64,000 nucleotides of DNA. Origin: Megascapheus bottae. Its lineage: Eukaryota > Chordata > Mammalia > Rodentia > Geomyidae. The DNA lies in NCBI GenBank assembly GCA_024803745.1, contig JANJXV010000006.1, forward strand, positions 40,789,501-40,853,500, in the 5' to 3' direction. Position numbers and translations under genes: made by a program. The notes under the pieces were generated by a model. The model was given only the letters and a program-made list of their open reading frames with translations, had not been told where the DNA came from and ran no database searches. Below, piece after piece: positions 35,137-45,289 of this stretch (positions are counted from its first letter, which is position 1; the number at the start of each line of letters is the position of its first letter).

Positions 35137-36407
35137 GGCAGAAACATTCTTAATAAAGACCCAGAAACAATAAATCAAAGAAAGTTTGGGCAAATGGGAC
35201 TACTTTGAACTGCAGAGCTTCTGTATGGGAAAAGACATAGCTAGCAAGTTAAATAGAAAGCCCACAGAGTGGGAGAAGATCTTCACTAGCCATACAACAA
35301 AGGCCTCATATCTAAAATATATCTACAGATAAAAAAAATGAATCTCTCAAAAACAAATCTTCAAAGGAACAACCATCCCATTAAATGATGGGGTAAAGAC
35401 TTAAAAAGAGACTTCTCTGAAGAGGAAATAAGAATGGCCTATAGACACATGAAGAAATACTCCACATTTGGCCATAAAAGAAATGCAAATCCAAACAACT
35501 AGGAGATTTCACCTCATTCCAGTTAGAAGGGCCATGATCAAGAAATCTAATAACAACAGATGCTGGTGGGGATGTGGCCAGGAGGGATCACTACTACACT
35601 GTTGGTGGGAGTGCAAACTCATTCAAACACTATGGAAAGCAGTAGGGCAGTTCCTCAAAAGACTAAACATGGAGCTCCCCTGTGACCCAGCAATTCCACT
35701 ACTTGGCATTTACCCAATCATCTAGAAACAAGGACATACTAAAGCCACTAGCACAATGATGTTCATTGCAGCACTATTTACCATAGCAAAGATATGGAAC
35801 CAACCCAGATGCCCCTCAGTAGATGATTGGATCAAGAAGATGTGGCACTTACACACAATGGAATTCTATGCTGCCATTAGAAAGAATGGCATCGCCCCAT
35901 TTATAAGGAAATGGAAAGACTTGGAAAAAAATCATATTAAGTGAAGTAAGCCAGACCCAAAGGAACAAAGGCTCAATGGTTTCCCTCATTTGTAATAATA
36001 AGTACTAAGACCAGGACTCTCCGAGCAGAGGATTACAATAGGTCAAAACCTAGGTACATAAGGTCATACAGGATGAGGCTAAATGAAAGGATCTCTAGGA
36101 TATGGAAACAAGAGCTTTATCTTGTATGATTGTTCTTAATATACTGTTATTTCTCTTCCTTTTTGCCCTTTGATTAATCTCATATTGTTATTGTATCTGA
36201 CCTTTTTACCTGGTATGTTGTATATGTTTGTTTATTTGAAATAGGAAAAGGAAGGGGGAAAACAAGATGATTGGAAGGGGGTGGAGGGAGGGAAATTGAG
36301 GAAAAAACATGAGAAGGGGTATCAATATGTGAGAGTAATACACCTCCTATCTGGCAACTGTAACCCTCCATACATTACCCCAACAATAAAAAAGAAAAAA
36401 TAGGGAA

Positions 36408-36940
36408 TAATAATAATTAAACCATGGCTTGTGCTTTGTTTGGGCATCCACAGCAGGCTTTTTCAGGACAACCATCAGTAGATGACACTTTATGTCTCTT
36501 GTCACTGCCATGTATTTCATTCTGTGAGGTGCCAAGCATTCTTTTCCGATATGATCATTCTGTGACTTATTATTATTGTTGCATAAGCAAATGAATAATG
36601 TTTTCCTGTGGATAATGTTGCTATGTATATGCAAACCACATTGTGTAGTTCCTCAAGAGACAGGAATGCTGTAGAGTCATACCCTCAACTGACACAAATG
36701 TGCACATGCCCCGTGGAGGTCACCACGGCCTTCCCACATGGATGCCGTCCTTAGCATCCTCACCATCGTCAGTGCAGATGAGAGATGAGGCATGGCATGG
36801 GATTGACAAATCCCCTGGCAGACTAATCACGATATATATTCATCTTGTGACCTTATTCACATAAATAATACACAAAGGATTTTTTCTAACCTTATATTCA
36901 TTTTCTATTATAAAGGTGATATACAGTACACAGAGGTTAC
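36408..36940. other. unique intergenic sequence
   Basis: Nothing recognisable. Confidence 0.5.
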
Positions 36941-36944
36941 AGTT

Positions 36945-37820
36945 ACCATTTATTTTATTTTTTATTGTCTGGGTAATGTATAGAGGGTTACAGTTATGTT
37001 CGCCAGGTAGTAGGTATGTTACTTCTCACACATTGATACCCCTTCTCATGTTTTTGTCCCTATTTCCCTTCCTCTTCCTCCCCTACCCCTAGAATTTTCT
37101 TTTCCTTAAGCTCAGGGCCTGAGCACTGTCGTTAGGCAGGTTCAGTTCCACAGGTCAGGTAATGAGTATATTTCTTTTTGAACAGTGTCACAACTCCTTT
37201 ATTTTCTCCCAGTTTTTCCTCTCCAGACCCTCCGCCTCCCTAAGCTGTATAGTTCATTTCCAACTAGTGAGTATCATTGCTGACTTGGTTTACCCTTTGT
37301 CTCATGGTTTCTGTGTATCCCTTTCCCTCCCCAAATCAGATAATCTTACATACAAGACAAAGGGTACAGAAATCAAAAACAGTGACAAAAGGCCTGGGGG
37401 GAACCCAGAAGAATGACAAAGAATAAAGGAATCCTGAACAGTACAATTTAAAAAAAAACAACAAACCACCTTGTTTCCATTTCTCGGAGTTCACCTGAAT
37501 AAGCGTTGTTTTATATGATCATATGCACATGGCTACTGAGCCTTTTGAATCTCTCCTCATATTCTCCTTTGGTCTCATTGTGTAAATGTTTAGAGTCCTG
37601 CTTAATGAATCATGTCCTAGTGTAACTTTTTGTCTTTTACTATCCATTGGATTACATGTAGATTTATAGGCACATTCTAATTATTACAAATGAAGGGAAT
37701 CATGCAGTCCATGTTTCTTTCAGTCTGGCGTACTTTGCTTAATATAATTTTTTTCTAAAAATTTCTATTTCCATAGAAAGGGGGCAATGTCATTTTTTCT
37801 GATGAAACTATAGAATTCCA
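36945..37820 (-). mobile_element. older L1 3' UTR to ORF2 end
   Basis: Begins with the reverse L1 tail (attgtctgggtaatgtatag) and runs to a degraded ORF2 end (gggggcaatgtcattttttc). A short SINE right-arm scrap lies at about 37100-37135. Confidence 0.75.
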
Positions 37821-38375
37821 TTTACATAAAGGATATTAACTGCCTTTAGAATCAAGCCACTATAATTTCATGATTCCCTTTTTCTTCTCTTGCCTAGAGC
37901 CTTCGAAAGAGAACCCCACAGGCTCCTTCAGAACCCCGCGCAACACTTCCATGAGTCTTCTTCACCTGCATAAGATATCAAACATGAAGTTGGGATCTTG
38001 TGGTCACCCCTTGGTACTGGCCAATCTGTTCTAACATCCATTAAAGTTCTGGAAACCTTTCTCCTTCTTCTGGGCAAGAAGGCTGAGAGAATTCCAGGGT
38101 GAAATTTGGTAACCTGGGACTGAGAAGTGAAGACCACCTTGTTCTGTGGAAAGCGAAAGAGGAATCAAAGCAAGGAAGCTTCCACCCTTCATTTAGTTCT
38201 GCAATGCTGCTCTTCTTCCCTGTCCTGAGCACTTCAAGCACCACCAATGGCTACCTGGTGTATTTTTTTAAATACCTTGTGGTTAGAGGAAAACGTGTGA
38301 ATATTGAAAGTGCATCATATTCTTTAAAGACAATGCATTTGTGTATAATTTCTGATGTACATTTTTCTGAGTTTT
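37821..38375. other. unique intergenic sequence
   Basis: A chance acceptor-like tcttctcttgcctag at about 37883-37897 has no convincing open frame behind it. Confidence 0.45.
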
Positions 38376-38615
38376 AGCACGTGAATTCATGTACATGCAT
38401 CCATACATATGCAAATGTATATTAAAATAAGAGCATGTAGCATTTCTATCACCCCAGGTACACTCATTGCTCCCTCTTTGTAGTACACCTTCTCCCTCCC
38501 AGCCCTTGATTTATTCTATGATCACACTTTTCCTGGAAAATCAAATGAATGGAATCAGACATTATGACATTTTTCTCTCCATATCACCCTCTGAGTCACT
38601 CATGTGTTGATCAAC
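38376..38615 (-). mobile_element. ancient L1 (L1M-like) relic
   Basis: Old mammalian L1 3' wording: ctatcaccccaggtacactc, aatgaatggaatcagacatt. Confidence 0.55.
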
Positions 38616-38621
38616 AACTAT

Positions 38622-39230
38622 TTTTAAATTTTACTTTATTGTTTCTATAAGGGTGATATAGAAAGGAATGACAATCGCATGAGTTAGGTAAGGAGTACAT
38701 TTTCTTTCATGCATATTTTCCCTTCCCTTACTCTCTCCAGGCCCTCACTCCCATCTCTACTCACATGTTGTATAGTTCACTTTCTTCACAGTGTCCAGTG
38801 AGCTCCACTGTGGCACTTTCTTCCCCCCACCCACTCACACCTTCCCAAAGATAGACACACAAATAAACCACACAGAAAGAAAAGAAAACAGAACTAACAA
38901 CAGCAACAACAAAAAGAGACCTCTTGTTTCCATATTTTGGAGATCATTTTGATATACATATGTATATACTATATGAATATATGTATTATTTAATTTTGTA
39001 TAAATATAAAGAGGCACATAGGCATTGAGTCATTGTGTTTCTTCTCTAAGAGTATCCTCTTTTGGCCTTGTTGTGTGTGTCTAGAGTCTTGTATAATTTA
39101 TCATATTCCAGGGAATTTTAGATCTGACTTCTGCATATAAGAGAGAACATGTGCTGATTGTCTCTCTGCTAGTTCTTTTTCGTTGTTGAGTAGTATTTTA
39201 CTTTTCATTACATATGTAAATGAGGATAAT
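38622..39230 (-). mobile_element. older L1 3' region
   Basis: Parallels 36945-37820 in reverse L1 3' UTR wording (gacctcttgtttccatattt, gagtcattgtgtttcttct). Confidence 0.7.
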
Positions 39231-39273
39231 TCAGTATAATACAGATTCCATGAATGCTGGGAACATTGGGCCA

Positions 39274-39593
39274 TGCCGGGGCCAACCGGCAGCAAACCAG
39301 GGTTCGCAGATTGGGGTTCCTGAAATCGGGGGCAAGGACTAGCAAGAAATAGAAGAGAGACAGACACACCGGGTCCAGGATGTCCGCAGTCCAGGCAAAG
39401 ACTGCCGAGACTGCCGCGTTTATTTTCCACTCCCCCTTCTTCCCTCCTCCTGACCCAGAGAACCTCCAGGTGTTACATTCATATGGTAATTCTCAGGTCA
39501 TTTACACAGAATAGGGCCAGAAAGCAATAAGACAATAAAGCCATCGTCTGATGCAAGTCAAGGTACACTTTGATTCCACTCTGGCTCCCAACA
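39274..39593 (-). mobile_element. solo LTR, class II ERV (ERVK/IAP-like)
   Basis: 320 bases. Read on the minus strand it starts TGTTGGGAGCC and ends CCCCGGCA, with a polyadenylation hexamer AATAAA at 39419-39424. It is flanked by a perfect 6-base target duplication, gggcca, at 39268-39273 and 39594-39599, the length typical of class II integration. No internal retroviral sequence remains, consistent with LTR-LTR recombination. Confidence 0.9.
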
Positions 39594-39764
39594 GGGCCAC
39601 CAGTGAGGAAACCCAACTAAGGTGAGGAACAAACTGAAGTCTGTGTTTCAGTTTTTTGGGTTGCTTGTTATACTTGTCATAGTTGGGTGATCATGAGGAG
39701 ATGAAGAAGGACAGACAGGGAATGCACAGGCCTCTGCACCTTCGTTTCATAATCTCCTTCTAGC

Positions 39765-39885
39765 CAAAGCACAGAGGTCATGCTTCTAATCTTAGCTACT
39801 CGGGAGTCAGAGGTAGGATGATCCAAGCTCAAGGCTAGTCCAGGTAAAGCTGGCAAGACTACCTCAAAATTAAAACAAAAGTTCC
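39765..39885 (+). mobile_element. B1 monomer, old
   Basis: cttctaatcttagctactcg through actacctcaaaattaaaac. Confidence 0.7.
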
Positions 39886-39931
39886 CTCTAGCCAGCATTG
39901 ACAAGTTATTAAGAGCTTGAACTTCGAGATA

Positions 39932-39932
39932 C

Positions 39933-39977
<45 letters not shown>

Positions 39978-39992
39978 TGTGTGTGTGTGTAT
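39932..39992. repeat. (GT)n microsatellite
   Basis: GT array with one GA and one AT interruption. Confidence 0.95.
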
Positions 39993-39999
39993 GTGTCAC

Positions 40000-40601
40000 T
40001 CTCTGTGACAAATGACAAAGCCTGGAGACACTAAAGGTTGTCATGACTACATGATACAACTGGCATCCAGGAGACAGAAACCAGAAGTCATGAGGAATAT
40101 CCCACATTGCACAAGAATCTTCCGTAACAAAATATCTTCTGGCCCAAAATATTAATAGTACTTGATCTTGTGAGTCTCAGATGTCACTTCAAAAGATGCA
40201 TATGATGTGCATTGTGTTGGGTCTGAAGGCCTCAGCAGAAAGATGTAGCCTTTCTGTGAAGAATTATTATTTTTCTTTCAAATTTTAAATGATAAAGGGA
40301 GAAATGTCAGAAAAGTATGGAGAGTAGATGTGGTAGATATGGAAAACTTAGGAAGAAGTTGTCCAAGCTTCCTTCCAATCACGCAAATCCCAAATAGTCT
40401 GCTGTTCCCCCAGGGAACTATGTGGCCCCCTCAGGAACAGAGCTCCTTCTACTCTGCCTGTAGCAACCTTCGTTTCTTTTGGAGAACTCATCCTTCAGTT
40501 CACCGTCTGCATATGCCTGTCCTTCCAGCTCCCAAAGTCCCTGGCAGGTGCCTTTAGTGTGGGATTCTTCAAAGTATCTTGAATTTGTTGGTGTCATCAT
40601 C
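40000..40601. other. mostly unique sequence, possible L2 fragment
   Basis: L2-like wording at about 40480-40560 is weak. The provirus begins at 40608. Confidence 0.35.
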
Positions 40602-40607
40602 ATGATG

Positions 40608-41012
40608 TGTTGGAGACCATTGCTTTCAGCCTCCTGAGGAAGTAAGATTATAAGATGGCACCTGGCAGCTCGCTAGTGAGTCAGTACTTGCTGACCAGGA
40701 AGTTTCTTTGCATTTGTTGATTTGTTTCTTCCATGCTGGTGGATAGAGTGGATTGCTAGATTTCTTCCAGGTTTGTTTGCTGCTTTGCAGATGACCTTTA
40801 CTGTGATTGGCTTAAGGTTATAAATAGTGTGGGGTTTCCGAGGAACGGGGAAGAAGGGAGAAAAGATGGAGAAGGGAGAAGAGAGAAGGAGAAAGGAGAG
40901 AGGCAGAGAAGAAAGGAGAGAGAAATAAATGACCTCTGCTTGCAGCGATTTGAGTCTGTGATCATTCCCAGTCCACCTCCGAAGTGATGTGTCCTTGCGG
41001 CGGGCAGCGACA
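40608..41012 (+). mobile_element. 5' LTR of a class II provirus
   Basis: Starts TGTTGGAG and ends GCGACA (TG..CA). Contains a reverse CCAAT (gattgg, 40805-40810), a TATA box (tataaata, 40819-40826), a long purine tract, and AATAAA at 40924-40929. It pairs with the LTR at 42636-43065. The bordering 6 bases are atgatg on the left and gtgatg on the right of the provirus, a target duplication with one change. Confidence 0.94.
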
Positions 41013-41014
41013 AG

Positions 41015-41034
41015 TGGTGGCCGGGACGGGGATC
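41015..41034 (+). promoter_or_regulatory. proviral primer-binding site, tRNA-Ile-like
   Basis: Two bases after the 5' LTR, TGGTGGCCGGGACGGGGATC. As I recall the 3' end of tRNA-Ile(AAT), its complement differs at two positions; it does not fit the lysine tRNA site usual for this class. The assignment is inference. Confidence 0.5.
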
Positions 41035-41039
41035 CTTTT

Positions 41040-41582
41040 TTCGGCATGTTTCAGGCCTACCTCAGGGTATGGCTAACAGCCCACAATCTGTCAGGTGTAT
41101 GTTGATGCAGCCATTAAGCCCCTTAGAGAAAGCTATCCTGGGGCCAGGAATTTGGCCTAGTGGTAGAGTGCTTGCCTAGCATGCATGGAGGCCCAGGTTG
41201 GATTCCTCGGTACCACATACACCAAAAAAAACTGGAAGTGGTTCTGAGGCTCAAGTGGTAGAGTTCTAGCCTTGAGAAAGTCCAAGAACAGTGCTCAGGC
41301 CCTGAGCTCAAGCCCAGGACTGGCAAAAATAAAAAAATAAAAAAAAGAGAAAGCTATCCTGACGTAATCATAAAACATTATATGGATGATGTTTTATTAG
41401 CACACCCTAATTTAAATTTCCTTTTACAACTTTTTGGCTTGATGTTGGATATGTTAAAGAGTCATGGACGTCATATAGCTGAGGAAAAGGTACAATCAGG
41501 TTCTTCCATTCTTTATTTGGGATATCAAATTATGGATACATGTATTAAGCCACAAAAAATTCAAATTGCTACGTTCTGCAGG
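41040..41582 (+). pseudogene. pol: proviral reverse transcriptase fragment
   Basis: Part of the reverse transcriptase palm. An LPQG-type motif near 41060, then the YMDD catalytic motif at about 41379-41390, continuing to about 41580 without a stop. A frameshift lies between the two motifs and a SINE (41141-41345) splits the fragment. Gag, protease and most of pol are absent: the leader passes almost directly into this fragment. Class II/IAP-like by motif and context; non-functional. Confidence 0.85.
41141..41345 (+). mobile_element. IDL-Geo-like SINE inside the provirus
   Basis: Complete dimer inserted in the reverse transcriptase fragment. It duplicated agagaaagctatcctg at 41125-41140 and 41346-41361, so it landed after the provirus. 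Confidence 0.95.
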
Positions 41583-41614
41583 AGGTAGACATTTTAATCC
41601 TTCTAGAAGTCATA

Positions 41615-41811
41615 AACCTTTAGTATTGTGGAATGATAGTTTCTCTGGAAACTGGAAAGGGCCAGACCCTGTCCTCATGTGGGGGTGAGGAAGTGTTTGT
41701 GTTGTTCCACAGGACGCTGACAGTCCCGTTTGGGTGCCGGAGAGACTGATGCATCAGACAGTGGAGGCTCCTCAGAAGCATGTCGGTCAAGATGAAGGCT
41801 CTTCTACTTAG
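41615..41811 (+). pseudogene. pol: proviral integrase C-terminal fragment
   Basis: Encodes the C-terminal DNA-binding end of integrase (a WKGPDPVLMWG-like stretch, then WVPERL) and stops near 41811. It follows the reverse transcriptase fragment after only about 30 bases, so RNase H and the integrase core were deleted. Confidence 0.8.
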
Positions 41812-42350
41812 CATGAGTACAGTTCTTGGAATGAATCCACACGCCAATGATACACAACCTTGTCAACGTCACTGAGGACCACGCTGCTGGGAACCTGAAC
41901 AATCGTGGCCACCCTCCTGGACTGGATGTCAAGGATCCTCAAGAGCTAATTTTATGGCTCAGTCATCTTTTATCAAAATCCAACTGAGGACTGGAATTGT
42001 TATGCTTAATCAATGAGTTGATTTATTGCAAGAACAATTGAATATTGTGGAGCAGGTGATGAGCACCTCTTGTGTAGCTGCCTATTACAGATTTTGAACT
42101 TGGACATAACATGGAATGCTCAGGTTGATAACTTGACGGCCACTCTATGTGCACAAATAATCAGACACATGTTGATATTCCAACTTCGGGTGATTGGACA
42201 TCTTTATTTGAGACTGTTTTGGGATTTGGTCAAAGGTGGGCAGGATTGATTGGCTTGGGTTTGTTTTTTTATGTGTTATAATTGTAATATGTCTATACTG
42301 CTTGTGTAAAATAATGCTAAGTCAACGTAGACAGTGAATGCTAATACGAC
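41790..42350 (+). pseudogene. env: proviral env remnant, heavily deleted
   Basis: Open pieces start near 41790 and a hydrophobic stretch lies near 42247-42300, where an envelope transmembrane segment would be expected. Many stops and deletions. Assigned mainly from position between integrase and the 3' LTR. Confidence 0.45.
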
Positions 42351-42621
42351 AGGTGTTTGCTGCCACAGAAACAGGTGCCTCCCCTCAGGTCTGGCTTGCT
42401 TAAATGGACAGCTGGTAGTCAGAGACGGGTAAGTCCCAGCTGTTAGCCCATCAACCTAAGACAGGAGCCAAGTAAAGAGTACTTGGTTTTCCCATGACGG
42501 GTAAGAAGACTAACGAGCTTGGAGACACCTAAGGCAGGCACAGTCGATCTGATATGATGGTAGCCCCACATATCCCAGGTCTTCTCCTTTTTTTTCCTTT
42601 CTTTCTTTTCTTTTCTAAAAT

Positions 42622-42635
42622 AAAAAAGGGGGAGA
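42622..42635 (+). promoter_or_regulatory. proviral polypurine tract
   Basis: aaaaaagggggaga directly abuts the TG of the 3' LTR, the expected plus-strand primer. Confidence 0.9.
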
Positions 42636-43065
42636 TGTTGGAGACCATTGCTTTCAGCCTCCTGGGGAAGTAAGATTATAAGATGGCACCTGGTAGCTCG
42701 ATAATGAGTCAGTACTTGTTGACCAGGAAGCTTCTTTGCATTTGTTGATTTGTTTCTTCCGTGCTCGTGGATAGAGGGTGATCGCTAGATTTCTTCCAGG
42801 TTTGTTTGCTGCTTTGCAGATGACCTTTACTGTGATTGGCTGCTCAAGGATATAAGTAGTGTGGGGTTTCCGGGGAAGAAGACAGAAGGGAGAAAAGATG
42901 GAGGAGAAGGGAGAAAAGACAGAGAAGGGAGAAGAGAGAAGGAGAAAGGAGAGAGGCAGAGAAGAAAGGAGAGAGAAATAAATGACCTTTGCTTGCAGCG
43001 ATTTGAGTCTGTGATCATTCCCAGTCCGCCTCTGAAGTGACGTGTTGTTGCAGCGGGCAGCGACA
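42636..43065 (+). mobile_element. 3' LTR of a class II provirus
   Basis: Closely matches the 5' LTR (about 20-odd substitutions by eye plus small indels in the purine tract, where it is about 25 bases longer). The TATA position reads tataagta. Ends GCGACA, followed by gtgatg. Confidence 0.93.
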
Positions 43066-43139
43066 GTGATGTCTTCTTTTCAAAGTCCAACAGTGGATAT
43101 AAGCTGAGGTTCACTAAATAGCCTTTGAATTAAGAAAGG

Positions 43140-43300
43140 CATTTCTCAAACATATTGAGTTATTCATTCATCCATCTGTCCAATCTTTTAGTAAATATTT
43201 GTTGAACACCTACTAAATACTAGGCAATATCCTGTGAATGAAAGATACAGGAGTGAAACAGAGACAAAATCCTGTCCTCACAGGGCTTTCATTCTAGACC
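43140..43300 (+). repeat. L2 3' end
   Basis: tattcattcatccatctgtc, aatatttgttgaacacctac, cctgtcctcacagggctttc: the typical L2 3' wording. Confidence 0.75.
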
Positions 43301-43500
43301 ATAGGTTAGCCAACTTGTTCTGTAGAGGACCTGATAATACTTACGTCCAGTTCTGTAGATGATGTAGTCTCTACATTGTCAGCAGTGACTCAGCCCTACA
43401 ATTGGGATGAAAAAATATGGCAAAGGCAGGTGTAACTTGGCCCTTACATTGTAGTCTTCCAATCTCTTTTCCAGAGAAGTCAAATGATTGGCAAATAGAT
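43295..43500. repeat. possible hAT-type DNA transposon relic
   Basis: ggttagccaacttgttctgt then gaggacctgataatactt resembles the terminus of an old hAT nonautonomous element. Confidence 0.4.
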
Positions 43501-43521
43501 GTACCTTTAGAGTAACAAATG

Positions 43522-43727
43522 CTTTTTTTTATGAGTATAGCAGTGGGTATGGAACTCAGGGTTTCACACTTCATTTATCACTTGAACCACACAGCTCTTT
43601 TGCTTTTAGTTTGTTTTTCAGATAGTTCTGTACTAACTTTTCCCTATGATTAGGCCTTGGACTGCCATCTGCCTCTCTCTACCTGTCAAGTAGCTTGAAT
43701 TACAGGTGTGCACCATTATCACTGACT
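43522..43727 (-). mobile_element. older B1-ID dimer
   Basis: Reverse ID-like unit, then B1 head. Short flanking aaatgct repeats. Confidence 0.7.
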
Positions 43728-43729
43728 CA

Positions 43730-44785
43730 TAAATGCTATCGTTTTCAAAGGTCAGGATAATGGGTAAGGAACAGAGATAATGTCAATATAGAATGAGTGG
43801 TACAGGAAGGCTACTCTGAGGGAGAGCCAGAGTGAACAGCAACTGCAAAGACCCCCAAAGTGCATGAGGTCTTTCAGGAACTGTTAGAAGGCCTGGGGAG
43901 TAGAAATAAGACAAGCAAGGGAAATGGGTTAGGGCTGTAGTTGGAGAGTTCAGTAGGGAAGAGCATGTACGCGTGGACTTTGGAGTTTATTCTTGATTTG
44001 ATGCTCAAGAAGATTGAGAGAGGAATTAACATGGCTCAAGTTTTCCCTCTCAAGCTGACGGGCAAGCACAATCTAAAGAGTGAGCATCGGTGATTTAGTG
44101 AAAGCTGTCTCTTCAAGCTGCCCAGGTGACTGACACTCTGACCAAATGGTATTCTTGAGGCTTTCTAGGGCTTGGATAGATTTGGTATGCAAATTAGTGT
44201 CATGGAAATAGTTCTGGGCCTTGAGATCATTTTCTTTCTTGTTTCTCTGTTCCAGAGATCAGAGGACAGCTAATTTAGGGGTGCCCCTTTGCTTTCCCCT
44301 GAGAGGAGGTCAGCCAATTTCTGAGACTTTTACTCATGAGGAAAGAGACTGTCTGTTTTTCATTGAGAGGTTATGCAAAACAAAGAAAGAAGAAAAGAGA
44401 GCAGGCAGTAAGTAGCAGAGATATCTCTTTCAGAGAGAAACTCTTAAAAAGGAAGCTTATGGTGATAATGATGGTTTTCATTTCCTATTATGTTAAACTG
44501 CAGGTTGCCAAAAAAAACGCTGTCACGCATTTACACTCAGGTTAAATTTCTCAAAACCTGAGCCACTGCTTTGCTGCTGTGCTGTTGTTACTGCCAGTGG
44601 GTAAATGTCCTTAGCAACTCTATGAGGCTCTATTGGAACTGACAGGGACAAATCCAGCCTCGAGCTCTCTCTGTATTACTTGATCTTGTTTCCTTTGCAC
44701 TTTTTTTTTTTTTTGGATGAGGAAGTTTCATGGCTAAGGGGAAAGAAGGAAAGATATTTCTATTGTCATCACTCAATCCCAATGA
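43730..44785. other. unique intergenic sequence
   Basis: Nothing recognisable. Confidence 0.5.
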
Positions 44786-44790
44786 AGCTG

Positions 44791-45020
44791 AGTGCCCTTG
44801 GCTCACACCTAGCTTCTCAGGACCCTGAGATCTGAGGATTGAAGTTTGAAAGCCACTCCAGGCAGGAAAGTCCTATATCCCTTATTAACCACCACAAAGC
44901 CAGAAGTGGAGCTGTGGTTGGAGTGGTAGAGTGCCAGCTTTGAGTGAAAAAAAGAAAAAAAAAAACAACTAAGGGACAAAACACAGGCTCTTCGTTCAAG
45001 TCCAAAGCTAGCACAACCAA
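44791..45020 (+). mobile_element. B1-head dimeric SINE
   Basis: ggctcacacctagcttctca head, right arm gtggttggagtggtagagtg. Confidence 0.82.
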
Positions 45021-45048
45021 CAAGTGAATAAAAATTAAAGAGACTGAG

Positions 45049-45263
45049 GAGCCAGTGTGTCATACTTGTAATCCCAGCTACTTAGGAGGCTGAGATCTGA
45101 GCATCATAGTTTTTAGCTAGTCTGGACAAACACATCTGAGAAGCTCTTTATCTCCAGCTAACCACCAAAAAGCTGCAAGTGGAGCTGTGGCTCACACCAG
45201 CTTTGAATGAGGAATGTAAAGGTGATATCCAGCCTGTGAATTCAAGCTGCAGTACCAGCTAAA
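45049..45263 (+). mobile_element. B1-head dimeric SINE, right arm shortened
   Basis: Head cttgtaatcccagctactta; the right arm lacks the tggtagagc part. Confidence 0.82.
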
Positions 45264-45289
45264 TAAACACATAAAAAAATAAGTAAATA

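Larger units (their letters stand above)
33677..36394 (+). mobile_element. 5'-truncated L1 carrying a nested L1 and SINE
   Basis: Outer plus-strand L1: ORF2 C-terminal region at 33677-33951 and 35150-35945, then 3' UTR to the A-rich tail. The L1 C-terminal cysteine motif is visible near 35560-35610 (C-x3-C, then H and C), followed by DPAIPLLGIY. A stop after the PII codons and other breaks make it inactive. Flanked by aaaaaatagggaa at 33664-33676 and 36395-36407. Confidence 0.92.

Noticed and set aside
35468..35944. Open frames resembling a protein with a cysteine motif
   Set aside because: These are the ORF2 C-terminus of a broken L1, not a host gene.
37883..38137. Splice-acceptor-like tract with following sequence
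   Set aside because: No matching donor or convincing open frame; pyrimidine runs are common here.
39932..39992. Regular repeats considered as a CRISPR-like array
   Set aside because: Simple GT microsatellite; no spacer structure, and the genome is mammalian.
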